Shown one piece after another: positions 1-6,024 of a stretch of DNA of 9,659 bases. The stretch is from NCBI GenBank assembly GCA_025450375.1, contig JANWHO010000217.1, positions 1 to 9,659 on the forward strand, in the 5' to 3' direction. The stretch is from Chloroflexota bacterium (GTDB lineage Bacteria > Chloroflexota > UBA5177 > JANWHV01). Position numbers and translations under genes: made by a program. The notes under the pieces are model-generated. The model was not told where the DNA came from. It was given only the letters and a program-made list of their open reading frames with translations, and searched no databases. Position 1 is the first letter of the stretch; every line of letters begins with the position of its first letter.

Positions 1-353
1 ATCTTGGTGCGGAGGCTCGCGTGCCGCCAGGGCAGAAGCAGGCGCCGATGCCATGCCGCGGATGAGGTCTGCCCCATGGGTGGTGTCCCTCGCCGCCCGG
101 TCGCGGCCCCTTCAGAGTGCGGCGCGTCCAGTGCCGCCGTGGTACGGACAGGGTACGCGATGGGCGGCGGGGCGGGCAACCGGCGTCTGAAACTTCGCCA
201 GGCCATGGCCGGGCGGAGAAGTTGGATCTCACCGTTCTCTCAGCTCCGGGCTGGACGCCGCTTGATCCCATCCAGGAAGACCTGGATCCCCGCGTCGAAG
301 CCCTCCTGAAACACAGATTCATGGATGGAACGGATGACTCCCCTGGGAGATAA
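1..353. other. Left flank of the IS, no recognised gene
   Basis: No product can be recognised here. The only stretch with somewhat coding-like codon choice is the end of a + frame open from 117 to a TAA at 351-353, whose last 45 residues include SAPGWTPLDPIQEDLDPRVE and KHRFMDGTDD. It could be the C-terminal remnant of a gene, stopping only 3 nt before the IS repeat. A minus-strand frame over the same bases, ending at 240, is also open and reads ESVFQEGFDAGIQVFLDGIK. The two are mutual shadows and I cannot decide between them. A perfect 7-bp stem with an AAGA tetraloop lies at 270-287. Nothing on the right side of the IS obviously continues either frame, so I see no proof of a gene split by the insertion. 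Confidence 0.3.
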
Positions 354-356
354 AGT

Positions 357-392
357 GGACCCCGTTGTCAGAATCTCCGTCACATTTGATGT
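357..392 (+). repeat. Left terminal inverted repeat of the ISL3 element
   Basis: This 36-bp end begins GGACCCCGTTGTCAGAATCT and matches the reverse complement of 2081-2116 at 35 of 36 positions. The one mismatch is at 384 (A here, T on the other end). This length is at the long end for the family, and the near identity suggests a recently active element. Confidence 0.95.
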
Positions 393-416
393 AGTGGGCG
401 ATGCCTGTGCTACAAC
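386..416 (+). promoter_or_regulatory. Possible transposase promoter at the left IS end
   Basis: TTGATG at 386-391 could serve as a -35 box. TACAAC at 411-416, preceded by TG-C, resembles an extended -10. The 19-nt spacer is longer than ideal. If real, transcription would start about 7 nt after the -10, at or next to the ATG at 423, giving a leaderless message. This fits the lack of a well-spaced Shine-Dalgarno sequence: GAAGG at 417-421 sits only 1 nt before the ATG. The -35 overlaps the terminal repeat, so transposase bound there could repress its own gene. This is inference from weak consensus matches. Confidence 0.25.
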
Positions 417-422
417 GAAGGT

Positions 423-2066
423 ATGAAGATTACACCGAAGCACCTGTCCAGCACTCTTTTGCCGCTCCAGGATGGTTTCCGCGTGGAGAACCTGGAGACA
501 GATGGCGACGTGCTGATGATTACACTCACCTCCATTGGCCCGTTGGCGCGCTGCCCCATGTGCGCAACACCTTCATCGCGTATCCATAGTCGTTATTGGC
601 GGCGGGCCGCTGACTTGCCTTGGGGCATGGTGACGTTGCACCTCCTCCTCTCCGTCCGCCGTTTTCATTGTTTGGCTCGTGACTGCCCCCGTCGTCTTTT
701 CACGGAGCGTTTACCGCACCTCCTGGGTCCGTATGCCCGGCGGACTGCGCGCGCCCAAGAGATTGCGCGAGTAGTCGCCCTTGCCGTGGGTGGTGAAGGA
801 GGCAGCCGCCTTATCGCACGTCTCCGCATGCGGCTGAGCGCTGCTACACTACGCCGCCTCATCCGTCAGGGAGACGTACCTCCTGCTGCGCCCCCGCGGA
901 TCATCGGTGTCGATGATTTTGCCCTTCGCCGCCGACATCGCTATGGCACGGGGATCGCCGACCTGGAGAAGCACAAAATCGTGGATCTCCTGCCCGATCG
1001 CACGGCTACTACCCTGGCAACCTGGTTGCGTCAATATCCCTGTATCGAGGTGGTCAGTCGTGATCGCTCGCCTGAGTATGCGCGTGGCATCAGCGAGGGG
1101 GCGCCGCAGGCCGTGCAGGTCGTGGATCGGTGGCATGTCTTGCGGAACGTGCGCGAAGTGGGCGAACGCCTGCTGGATGCGCATCGGGCACAGTGGCAGG
1201 ACATCGCCTTACCCGATCCGACGGACCGGGTGCCGTCGGTGCGTCGTTCCCGCCACGAACAAAGTGCTCGACAGGCTGGGCATTGCCAGCGGCGGGAACG
1301 CTACGCCCAGGTGCGTGCGCTGCATGCCCAGGGCACATCCCAACTGCGGATTGCCCGTCAACTGCGGATGGGGCGGGTCACGGTCCGCCGATACGTGAGA
1401 GCGGATGTCTTCCCGGAATGGGCCGCCCATCGGCGCAAACCCAGCCAACTGCTGCCCTTTGTGGCCTATATAGAACGACGCTGGGCGGAAGGCTGCACCG
1501 ATGGGGTCCAATTGTGGAAGGAAATCCAAGCACAGGGCTATGGCGGATCACGGCGCATGATTGCTCAATGGGTCTGCCAACATCGGCAGGAACCAGCCCC
1601 CACGACCCCGCATAAACACCAGCGATCGGTGAGCGACGCTCCGACGGTTACTAGCGACGTCCCCCCACGCCGCGCCGCCAGCCGCCGTTTGGTCTGGCTG
1701 CTCCTCCTGGATCCGGCCCTGCTGACCTCGGCTGAGCAGGAGGCATTAGGGCAGTTGCGGGAGCGCTGTCCCGCCGCCGCAACCGCCTATCCGCGGGTGC
1801 AGTCGTTCGTCCAGATGGTTCATGCGCGGACTCCGTCTGCCTTCGCACCGTGGGTAGACGCGGTCGCGCACTGCGATCTGCCGGCCTTGCAGTCGTTCGC
1901 CGAAGGGCTCAAGCAGGATGAATCGGCAATACTGGCGGCATTGACCTTGCCCTGGAGCAATGGTCCCCTGGAAGGCTTCGTGAACAAAATCAAGACCATC
2001 AAGCACCAAATGTACGGCCGGGCACGATTTCCCATGTTACGTCAGCGTGTCCTGCTCGCGGCATAG
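423..2066 (+). CDS. ISL3-family DDE transposase (547 aa)
   Basis: The enzyme cuts and joins the ends of its own element. The N-terminus has the ISL3-type zinc-binding module: CPMC at residues 44-47, a histidine near 55, and the pair C83/C88 in CLARDCPRRLFTERLP. A helical DNA-binding stretch follows at about 105-150. The catalytic core starts with IIGVDDFA (D164/D165), continues through SRDRSPEYA (D214) and VVDRWHVLRN (D235), and ends with WSNGPLEGFVNKIKTIK, supplying E517. An internal helix-turn-helix-like segment lies at about 293-327. All expected acidic residues are present and the length is normal for the longer ISL3 transposases, so it should be functional. The ATG at 423 is chosen because the following residues (LLPLQDGFRVENLETDG) match the usual family start; no good ribosome binding site precedes it. 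Family assignment is firm, but I cannot name the exact IS. Confidence 0.95.
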   Translation: MKITPKHLSSTLLPLQDGFRVENLETDGDVLMITLTSIGPLARCPMCATPSSRIHSRYWRRAADLPWGMVTLHLLLSVRRFHCLARDCPRRLFTERLPHLLGPYARRTARAQEIARVVALAVGGEGGSRLIARLRMRLSAATLRRLIRQGDVPPAAPPRIIGVDDFALRRRHRYGTGIADLEKHKIVDLLPDRTATTLATWLRQYPCIEVVSRDRSPEYARGISEGAPQAVQVVDRWHVLRNVREVGERLLDAHRAQWQDIALPDPTDRVPSVRRSRHEQSARQAGHCQRRERYAQVRALHAQGTSQLRIARQLRMGRVTVRRYVRADVFPEWAAHRRKPSQLLPFVAYIERRWAEGCTDGVQLWKEIQAQGYGGSRRMIAQWVCQHRQEPAPTTPHKHQRSVSDAPTVTSDVPPRRAASRRLVWLLLLDPALLTSAEQEALGQLRERCPAAATAYPRVQSFVQMVHARTPSAFAPWVDAVAHCDLPALQSFAEGLKQDESAILAALTLPWSNGPLEGFVNKIKTIKHQMYGRARFPMLRQRVLLAA

Positions 2067-2080
2067 GGTGCCAACTCCTC

Positions 2081-2116
2081 ACATCAAAAGTGACGGAGAT
2101 TCTGACAACGGGGTCC
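2081..2116 (-). repeat. Right terminal inverted repeat of the ISL3 element
   Basis: Read on the minus strand it begins GGACCCCGTTGTCAGAATCT, pairing with the left end at 35 of 36 positions. It lies 14 nt after the transposase stop codon, a typical compact arrangement. Confidence 0.95.
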
Positions 2117-2171
2117 ACTATAGTCCGACACGGACAACACAGAATATATACCCGCATTGAGGAACGGGTCA
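2117..2171. terminator. Weak candidate terminator after the antitoxin gene (minus strand)
   Basis: On the minus strand, two bases after the antitoxin stop codon, ACCCG and CGGGT (2165-2169 and 2150-2154) can form a 5-bp stem with a 10-nt loop. An AT-rich run, ATATATTCTG, follows. The stem is short and the loop large, so it is only a weak terminator candidate. The remaining bases up to the IS end include a perfect GTCCG-ACA-CGGAC hairpin at 2123-2135 and no gene. Confidence 0.25.
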
Positions 2172-2498
2172 TTAGCGCAGACCGGCGCGCTTTTCCTCCT
2201 CGTAGAGGCGCTCACTCATGAACTCTTTCAGCATGGTCTGATATGGCACATGCCTCCGCGCAGCGAGCGCCTTGGCTCGTGCGATCGTATCGTCGCTGAA
2301 GCGCATCAGCACGGCGCGGGTGCGCGACCGCGCCGGTGGCGCCCACTCGTCACCTTCCTCGGGCGCGGGCTGCATCTCTGCCAGCATCCGCGAGCCCAAG
2401 CTGTGCGCGGACCAGAAACGGTGCTCCTCTTCCTCGTTGGCGAACGCGGGAATGTCCTCGCGTTCCACCGATATCAGGCGCTGCGTGCTCCGTGCCAT
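2172..2498 (-). CDS. brnA: BrnA/CopG-type antitoxin (108 aa)
   Basis: This protein should neutralise the toxin encoded just upstream and, as usual in type II systems, repress the shared promoter as part of the complex. Residues 16-32 (IPAFANEEEEHRFWSAH) match the opening segment typical of CopG-family antitoxins paired with DUF497 toxins. Residues 58-100 (strand RAVLMRF, helix SDDTIARAKALAARR, turn, helix YQTMLKEFMSERLYEEE) fit a ribbon-helix-helix DNA-binding fold. The ATG overlaps the toxin stop as TAATG, and AAAGGGG lies 6 nt upstream, so coupled translation is likely. The length is normal. The name is family-level; the related label 'CopG family antitoxin' is equally fair. Confidence 0.85.
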   Translation of the reverse strand: MARSTQRLISVEREDIPAFANEEEEHRFWSAHSLGSRMLAEMQPAPEEGDEWAPPARSRTRAVLMRFSDDTIARAKALAARRHVPYQTMLKEFMSERLYEEEKRAGLR

Positions 2499-2767
2499 TA
2501 CTTGCCCCTTTCGCGGTAGCGTCGTTTCTCTTGCCGGTCCGCATCGCGTGCCGTGACCACGCGAAGACGACCCGCGCGACGAGTAAGCACCACATACAGT
2601 ACGCGACCTGCCGTGCTCGCTCCCAGATACGCCAGCCGCTGTTCGGTCGCGGTCCTGTAGGCCGGGGCGCGCACACGGCGCGGATCGGTGACAGCCTCCT
2701 CAGCCTCCTCCGGTGTCACCCCATGCTCGGCGATATGGTTGGCATTCTCGTCATCCCAGTCAAACAT
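2498..2767 (-). CDS. brnT: BrnT-family (DUF497) toxin, putative ribonuclease (89 aa)
   Basis: BrnT toxins are small RelE-fold ribonucleases that block translation. The protein opens with FDWDDENANHIAEHGVTPEE, the DUF497 signature (F-x-WD, then N-x2-K/E-HGV), followed by EEAVTDP. The second half has the usual strands RLAYLGAST and RVLYVVLTRR, then RLRVVTARDADRQEKRRY, which corresponds to the RIISAR-A-R-ERR-Y tail of the family. Length and toxin-before-antitoxin order are both canonical. No strong Shine-Dalgarno precedes the ATG; GGGA lies about 15 nt upstream. Activity in this host cannot be judged from sequence. Being a complete, undamaged pair beside an IS, it may be a mobile stability module. 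Confidence 0.9.
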   Translation of the reverse strand: MFDWDDENANHIAEHGVTPEEAEEAVTDPRRVRAPAYRTATEQRLAYLGASTAGRVLYVVLTRRAGRLRVVTARDADRQEKRRYRERGK

Positions 2768-2772
2768 GTGAC

Positions 2773-2802
2773 ATACTGTCCCATCTATATCTCAGTATAT
2801 AC
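2773..2802 (-). promoter_or_regulatory. Putative promoter/operator of the toxin-antitoxin operon
   Basis: Directly upstream of the toxin start, ATACTG (2773-2778) and CAGTAT (2793-2798) form an inverted repeat whose arm centres are 20 bp apart, about two helical turns. This spacing suits a ribbon-helix-helix antitoxin binding as a dimer of dimers. TATACT on the minus strand (2799 down to 2794) overlaps one arm and resembles a -10 box. GTATATAC (2795-2802) is itself a palindrome. I do not see a convincing -35. Autoregulation by BrnA-type antitoxins is known for the family, but its application here is inference. Confidence 0.4.
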
Positions 2803-3021
2803 GGACTCTGTTGCAGCGACGTGGGGAATGAGCTGAGATGGGCGCACCGGCATTTTGTGATCCAGGTTATACCACGAACTTGATCGCATCCTTTAGGAGC
2901 GCGGGTCGCCAGGCCCGCTTGGTCCGGTGACGGATCACGATCCGGGTAGCAGGTTTGAAGCCGACGATTGGCCACGAGAGTGGGCCAGCACATTGGCTAT
3001 GCGGCGAACGATCTGACATTG
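2803..3021. other. Non-coding gap with a strong hairpin
   Basis: No believable gene is visible. A GC-rich hairpin lies at 2901-2918: GCGGGTC pairs with GGCCCGC, including one G-T pair, around a GCCA loop. A second small hairpin, CGGAT-CACG-ATCCG, lies at 2931-2944. The first sits downstream of the minus-strand orphan gene and could end its transcript, but no T-run follows on that strand. It may equally be a dispersed palindromic repeat. Confidence 0.4.
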
Positions 3022-3273
3022 CTACTTATCCGAGTAGTCCCCGTACTCGCCAGCTTGAACCTTGGCGATGGTTTCATCATGCTGCTTTCTGGGATCGGTG
3101 GGCGGAATTGGATTTTGGATGGTAATAATATGTGTGGGACCACTCTCCCCATCTTTAACACCAATTGATCCAGATTCTTGCACCGAAGTCTCCACGTTGC
3201 CGCCGCCTACAAGGGTTCTAATCGTGATGCCCTTCTCCGGAACATCGTCGACGTATGGTGGCTGATTTTGCAT
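3022..3273 (-). CDS. Small hypothetical protein, unrecognised (83 aa)
   Basis: I do not recognise this protein. It is judged real because a perfect AAGGAGG (3281-3287, minus strand) lies 7 nt before the ATG and the frame is intact for 83 codons. It has no cysteine or tryptophan, no signal peptide and no membrane segment. It is acidic and rich in Gly, Pro, Thr and Asp, with a GGGNVETSVQESGSIGVKDG stretch in the middle, a strand-like HIITIQN, and a charged tail KVQAGEYGDYSDK. This suggests a mostly flexible or beta-rich small protein. Base composition is clearly lower in GC than the operon to its right, hinting at a different origin. It stands alone, about 255 nt upstream of the toxin start and on the same strand. 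Confidence 0.6.
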   Translation of the reverse strand: MQNQPPYVDDVPEKGITIRTLVGGGNVETSVQESGSIGVKDGESGPTHIITIQNPIPPTDPRKQHDETIAKVQAGEYGDYSDK

Positions 3274-3280
3274 GGTGTCG

Positions 3281-3287
3281 CCTCCTT
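3281..3287 (-). promoter_or_regulatory. Strong ribosome binding site of the orphan gene
   Basis: AAGGAGG on the minus strand is a full anti-16S match with a 7-nt spacer to the ATG at 3273. It is the best Shine-Dalgarno in the window and is the main reason for accepting this small gene. Confidence 0.75.
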
Positions 3288-3715
3288 CCGATCCGGCACT
3301 ATCCCACCCACACGGGTTCAGTGCTGATCAAGTGGAGTATGCGCCCAAGGACATAGTTGCACAAGAGCCAAGAGGACAACCCACAAGACAGTTCCATCTT
3401 CTGAGGGGTTGCGGCAGGAGGGGTCGCAGGGCGATACCGGGGAGCACCGGCTAGACAGGGCTGGGTTGTCACCTACCAAGGAGTCGCCACGATGAACGTG
3501 TCCGCACTCGATGTATGTTAGTGGGTCACGCTACAAATAACTGGCATTGGATTTTGGGTCGCTTCCCTGGTCAACAGCGCTCGGGTAACTCCACTTAAAT
3601 GCAGCGTGGCCCACTAGTTGATCCGCTGGATCGCGGCGATTGTTTGGCGCCCACTCATTGACCCGTGAACCGGAGTCATCCTCCGTGTTATCCGTTACCT
3701 CTGTTCATCCGTGCT
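3288..3715. other. Intergenic stretch between the orphan and the kinase operon
   Basis: No full gene is supported. AAGGAG at 3478-3483 followed after 8 nt by an ATG at 3492 starts a frame reading MNVSALDVC and then TAG (3519-3521). The same frame stays open for 31 more codons to a second TAG at 3615-3617. This could be a nonsense-mutated remnant or chance. The stretch also holds the inverted repeat at 3519-3616, a perfect GATCC-GCT-GGATC palindrome at 3620-3632, and short repeats near the kinase stop. The promoter for the orphan gene should lie at its left end, but no clear -35/-10 pair stands out. Confidence 0.4.
3519..3616. repeat. 14-bp imperfect inverted repeat with a 70-nt centre
   Basis: TAGTGGGTCACGCT at 3519-3532 is the reverse complement of AGCGTGGCCCACTA at 3603-3616 except for one position (13 of 14). 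The arms enclose 70 nt with no obvious gene. This could be a miniature transposable element, the ends of a decayed IS, or a structured RNA. No target duplication is evident next to the arms. Confidence 0.6.
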
Positions 3716-3717
3716 TC
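3676..3717. repeat. Degenerate ATCCGTG-type short repeats
   Basis: The ATCC core recurs at 3678, 3690 and 3707, twice continuing as CCGT, in the run TTATCCGTTACC then TTCATCCGTG. The block ends at the kinase stop codon. It resembles decayed ATCCGTG/CACGGAT repeat tracts that I recall from intergenic regions of environmental genomes. A CGGAG-TCATC-CTCCG hairpin (3671-3685) overlaps its left end but has no T-run, so it is a poor terminator. Confidence 0.35.
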
Positions 3718-5230
3718 AGGAAGGTCCGATTCCACCCAGGCCGCGGATCGCCGCCGATGCCCTTTCGTAGCCGGCATACAACTCCTGGTAGCGCGCCGTC
3801 GCGTCTGGGTCGCCCACCATGGGCGCCCCCAATCCGCGGCGGGCAATCTCTATCGCCTGCTCCTGGCTCCAGATCCCGGTGCCGATCCCCGCCAGGAGCG
3901 CCGCTCCTACCGCCGAGGAGGGGCCCGCGGCCGCGATACGCACGGGGCGGTCCAGGATGGCGGCGAGCAGAGCGGCGAAAAATGGGCTCGCCATCCCACC
4001 GCTGAGCACCACTTCGTCCACCGGAACCGTCATGTCGGACCAGACGCGCAGGCAGCGGCGGCTCTCGAAGGCAATCCCTTCCAGGAGGGCGCGGGCCAGA
4101 TCGGCGGGCTTATGGTGCAGTCGCAAGCCCAGAAAGGCGGCGGGCGCGCGGTCGTCCCACAGGGCGCCCTGCTCGCCTCCGGCCAGGTAGGGGCAGGCGA
4201 GTAGCCCATGGGCGCCAGGGACGCTCTGGGCGGCCAGCGTATCCAGGGTTCCCGGCGGGTGGCTCAACAGCCCTTCCAGCCAGCGTACGGAGGAGCCGGT
4301 CGCCATGAGGTCCATCTCGGAACCCCAGAGTCCGGATAGGGCATGGGGGGTAAGTAGAACGTGCCCGCCGGGATCGAGCAACGGCTGAGAGGTAGTCACC
4401 ACCATGGAGGTGCTGGTCCCGGTAATCATGGCTAGGGTGCCGGGGTTGGCGGCGCCGCTCCCCAAGACCCCGGTCAGGGCGTCGCCGGCTCCCACGAACA
4501 CTGGTAAACCTGGCGGCAAGCCGATCGGGGCCCAGTCAGGGCTCAGTTCACCGGCCACGGCGGTAGGCTGAGCGAGACCAGGCAGGACACCGGTATCAAT
4601 ACCGCAAATGCCGCACAATTCCTCGTCCCAGGCGCCGATGAGCGGATTGTAGATGCCGCTGCCCGAGGCGGTAGAGGGATCGGTAAGCCAGGCGCCGCAC
4701 AGGGCCTGCAGCAAGGCATCCTTGGCGCTCCCCAGGCGATAGCTTGGCGGTAAGGACGAACCGGAAAGCCTCTGAGGATCACGTTCGAGCAGCTTCGGCT
4801 GATGGCGCGCGACCCAGGCATGCATGGGGGCCAGATAGTGAGCATCGAGCACGATCCCGGTCCGCCCGTACCACTCCGCCGCGCCGATCCGCTGGAGAAA
4901 TCGCTCCGCCTCCGCGCTGGCCCGCCCATCGTACCAGACAATGGCCGGACGCAATGCCGTTCCGCGTTCGTCCAGGAGGGCAAGGGTGGGCAACTGCGCG
5001 CTCAGGGCCAGTCCCAGTGGCTGGACATCGGCGGGCAGCGCGTCATGAAGAGTCTTTAAGGCGCTGAGCGCGGCGGCCCGCCAGTCGCCGGGCTCCTGCT
5101 CGGCCCAGCCCGCTTGCGGCGCGCTGGTAGGGTAGGCGGCGGCGGCCTGGGTCACCAGGACACCGGCGGCATCGACGGCCACCGCCTTGAGCGCCGAGGT
5201 ACCCAGATCGAGACCAATGACGACCTTCAT
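3716..5230 (-). CDS. FGGY-family carbohydrate kinase, xylulokinase-like (504 aa)
   Basis: FGGY kinases transfer phosphate from ATP to a sugar or polyol in the cytosol. Residues 5-20 (IGLDLGTSALKAVAVD) form the N-terminal phosphate-binding motif. GSAKDALLQALCGAWLTDPS at 167-186 is the usual KD..R..L-TG..-TD-S/T segment. FVGAGDALTGVLGSG at 246-259 supplies the likely catalytic Asp250, and PYLAGGEQGALWD at 347-359 matches the family PYL-GER block. The C-terminal ATP-binding part includes EVVLSGGMASPFFAALLAAI at 406-425. Length is normal. Odd point: where xylulokinases have GQMHG, this protein has SAQLPT (77-82), and the KLLW-like segment is changed (MHAWVARHQPKLLER), so D-xylulose is not a safe substrate. 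The start is 11 nt after the regulator stop. It is the last gene of the cluster. Confidence 0.92.
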   Translation of the reverse strand: MKVVIGLDLGTSALKAVAVDAAGVLVTQAAAAYPTSAPQAGWAEQEPGDWRAAALSALKTLHDALPADVQPLGLALSAQLPTLALLDERGTALRPAIVWYDGRASAEAERFLQRIGAAEWYGRTGIVLDAHYLAPMHAWVARHQPKLLERDPQRLSGSSLPPSYRLGSAKDALLQALCGAWLTDPSTASGSGIYNPLIGAWDEELCGICGIDTGVLPGLAQPTAVAGELSPDWAPIGLPPGLPVFVGAGDALTGVLGSGAANPGTLAMITGTSTSMVVTTSQPLLDPGGHVLLTPHALSGLWGSEMDLMATGSSVRWLEGLLSHPPGTLDTLAAQSVPGAHGLLACPYLAGGEQGALWDDRAPAAFLGLRLHHKPADLARALLEGIAFESRRCLRVWSDMTVPVDEVVLSGGMASPFFAALLAAILDRPVRIAAAGPSSAVGAALLAGIGTGIWSQEQAIEIARRGLGAPMVGDPDATARYQELYAGYERASAAIRGLGGIGPS

Positions 5231-5241
5231 CCCGGTGGCCC

Positions 5242-6009
5242 TTATGGCATCGGGCGCATGGGGCGGATCTCACTGTCGCGAGGCACGGGAACGATCGATG
5301 CCTGGATCCCATCTACCCGGAAGGCGAAGCGATCGGCGTCGAACAGGAGGCGGAAATAGGCAAAGGGAAGGTTGGAGGGAGTGAAGGATACCCCTTCCAC
5401 GGCCACCAGCCGCCCCCCATCGGCGAGGCCAAGCAGCGTGCGCTCCTCATTCAATGGCACCACCACGGAGAGCACCTGCTCATCGCGGGAATCCTGCAAC
5501 CCATACCGTACATCGAGAAGCGAATAGAGCGATGCCTGGCCTTCGAGATCGGTCCGGCTCAAGAGAGGGGCCAGCGTGGTGGGGACGATCGCCAGATCGA
5601 GCAGCGAGGGAATCGTACCGGCGGATCGGGTACGGAGCACTTCCCAGCATTGATCGGCCGATTGCAGGCCAAGGAAACGGGCCGCCCGAGCGGGGCAGGC
5701 GATCCGGCCAAACCGCACGACCTGGCTCGTGACCGCAACCTCGCCATCGACGAAGCCGGCTCGGAGTGGTCCCGGCTGCGCTACCCGGCTGAGGAGCCGT
5801 CCACGGGCTACGAAAGTGCCCTTCCCCTGCACCCTCTGGAGCACCCCCTGGGCCACCAGTTCCCCCATGGCCCGCCGCAGCGTGATCATGCTGACCCCGG
5901 TAATCTGGGCCAGCACCGGCTCCGGCGGCAGGCGATCGCCCGGCTGAAGTCCGTCCTCGTCGATCAGACGCAGAATGAGGTCCATGGTCCGCCGATACTT
6001 GGTCACCAA
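5242..6009 (-). CDS. GntR-family transcriptional regulator with UTRA domain (about 255 aa)
   Basis: The first 70 residues form a GntR winged helix: a helix, LQPGDRLPPEPVLAQITGVS, the recognition helix MITLRRAMGELVAQGVL, and the wing RVQGKGTFVA. The rest, about 95-240, fits a UTRA ligand-binding domain (HutC subfamily), with DQCWEVLRTR, PTTLAPLLSRTDLEGQASLY, and a closing strand pattern FAYFRLLFDADRFAFRV. Such proteins usually repress nearby catabolic genes until a small sugar- or amino acid-like ligand binds. The start is ambiguous: TTG at 6009 or GTG at 6006 (VTKYRR) are both possible, with GAGAGAG upstream; the GTG is at least as likely. It lies 15 nt after the peptidase stop and 11 nt before the kinase start, so it probably controls these neighbours. 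Confidence 0.92.
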   Translation of the reverse strand: MVTKYRRTMDLILRLIDEDGLQPGDRLPPEPVLAQITGVSMITLRRAMGELVAQGVLQRVQGKGTFVARGRLLSRVAQPGPLRAGFVDGEVAVTSQVVRFGRIACPARAARFLGLQSADQCWEVLRTRSAGTIPSLLDLAIVPTTLAPLLSRTDLEGQASLYSLLDVRYGLQDSRDEQVLSVVVPLNEERTLLGLADGGRLVAVEGVSFTPSNLPFAYFRLLFDADRFAFRVDGIQASIVPVPRDSEIRPMRPMP

Positions 6010-6024
6010 CTACTCTCTCTGCTA

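Larger units (their letters stand above)
357..2116 (+). mobile_element. Complete ISL3-family insertion sequence, about 1.76 kb
   Basis: The element has matching terminal inverted repeats and one full-length ISL3-type transposase, so it appears intact. Its ends begin with GG, as is usual for ISL3 elements. The matching bases AGT/ACT just outside would extend the repeat to 354 and 2119, so the exact boundary is uncertain by 3 nt. ISL3 elements normally make 8-bp target duplications. With ends at 357 and 2116 the flanks are GATAAAGT and ACTATAGT, matching at only 5 of 8 positions, so there is no clean duplication. No passenger gene is present. Confidence 0.93.

Noticed and set aside
4..309. 101-codon + strand open frame at the left edge
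   Set aside because: Arg/Pro/Ser-rich low-complexity translation with no family signature or ribosome binding site, typical of open frames in GC-rich DNA.
2760..2993. 77-codon minus-strand frame upstream of the toxin
   Set aside because: No ribosome binding site or family match, and it runs over the putative toxin-antitoxin promoter and the hairpins.
3519..3521. TAG read through as a sense codon (for example pyrrolysine)
   Set aside because: No pyrrolysine machinery is visible in the window, the downstream frame is short, and stop-free runs of this size are common by chance.
3671..3685. CGGAG-TCATC-CTCCG as terminator of the alaS operon
   Set aside because: Only a 5-bp stem and no T-run on the minus strand; kept as a minor hairpin, not a terminator call.
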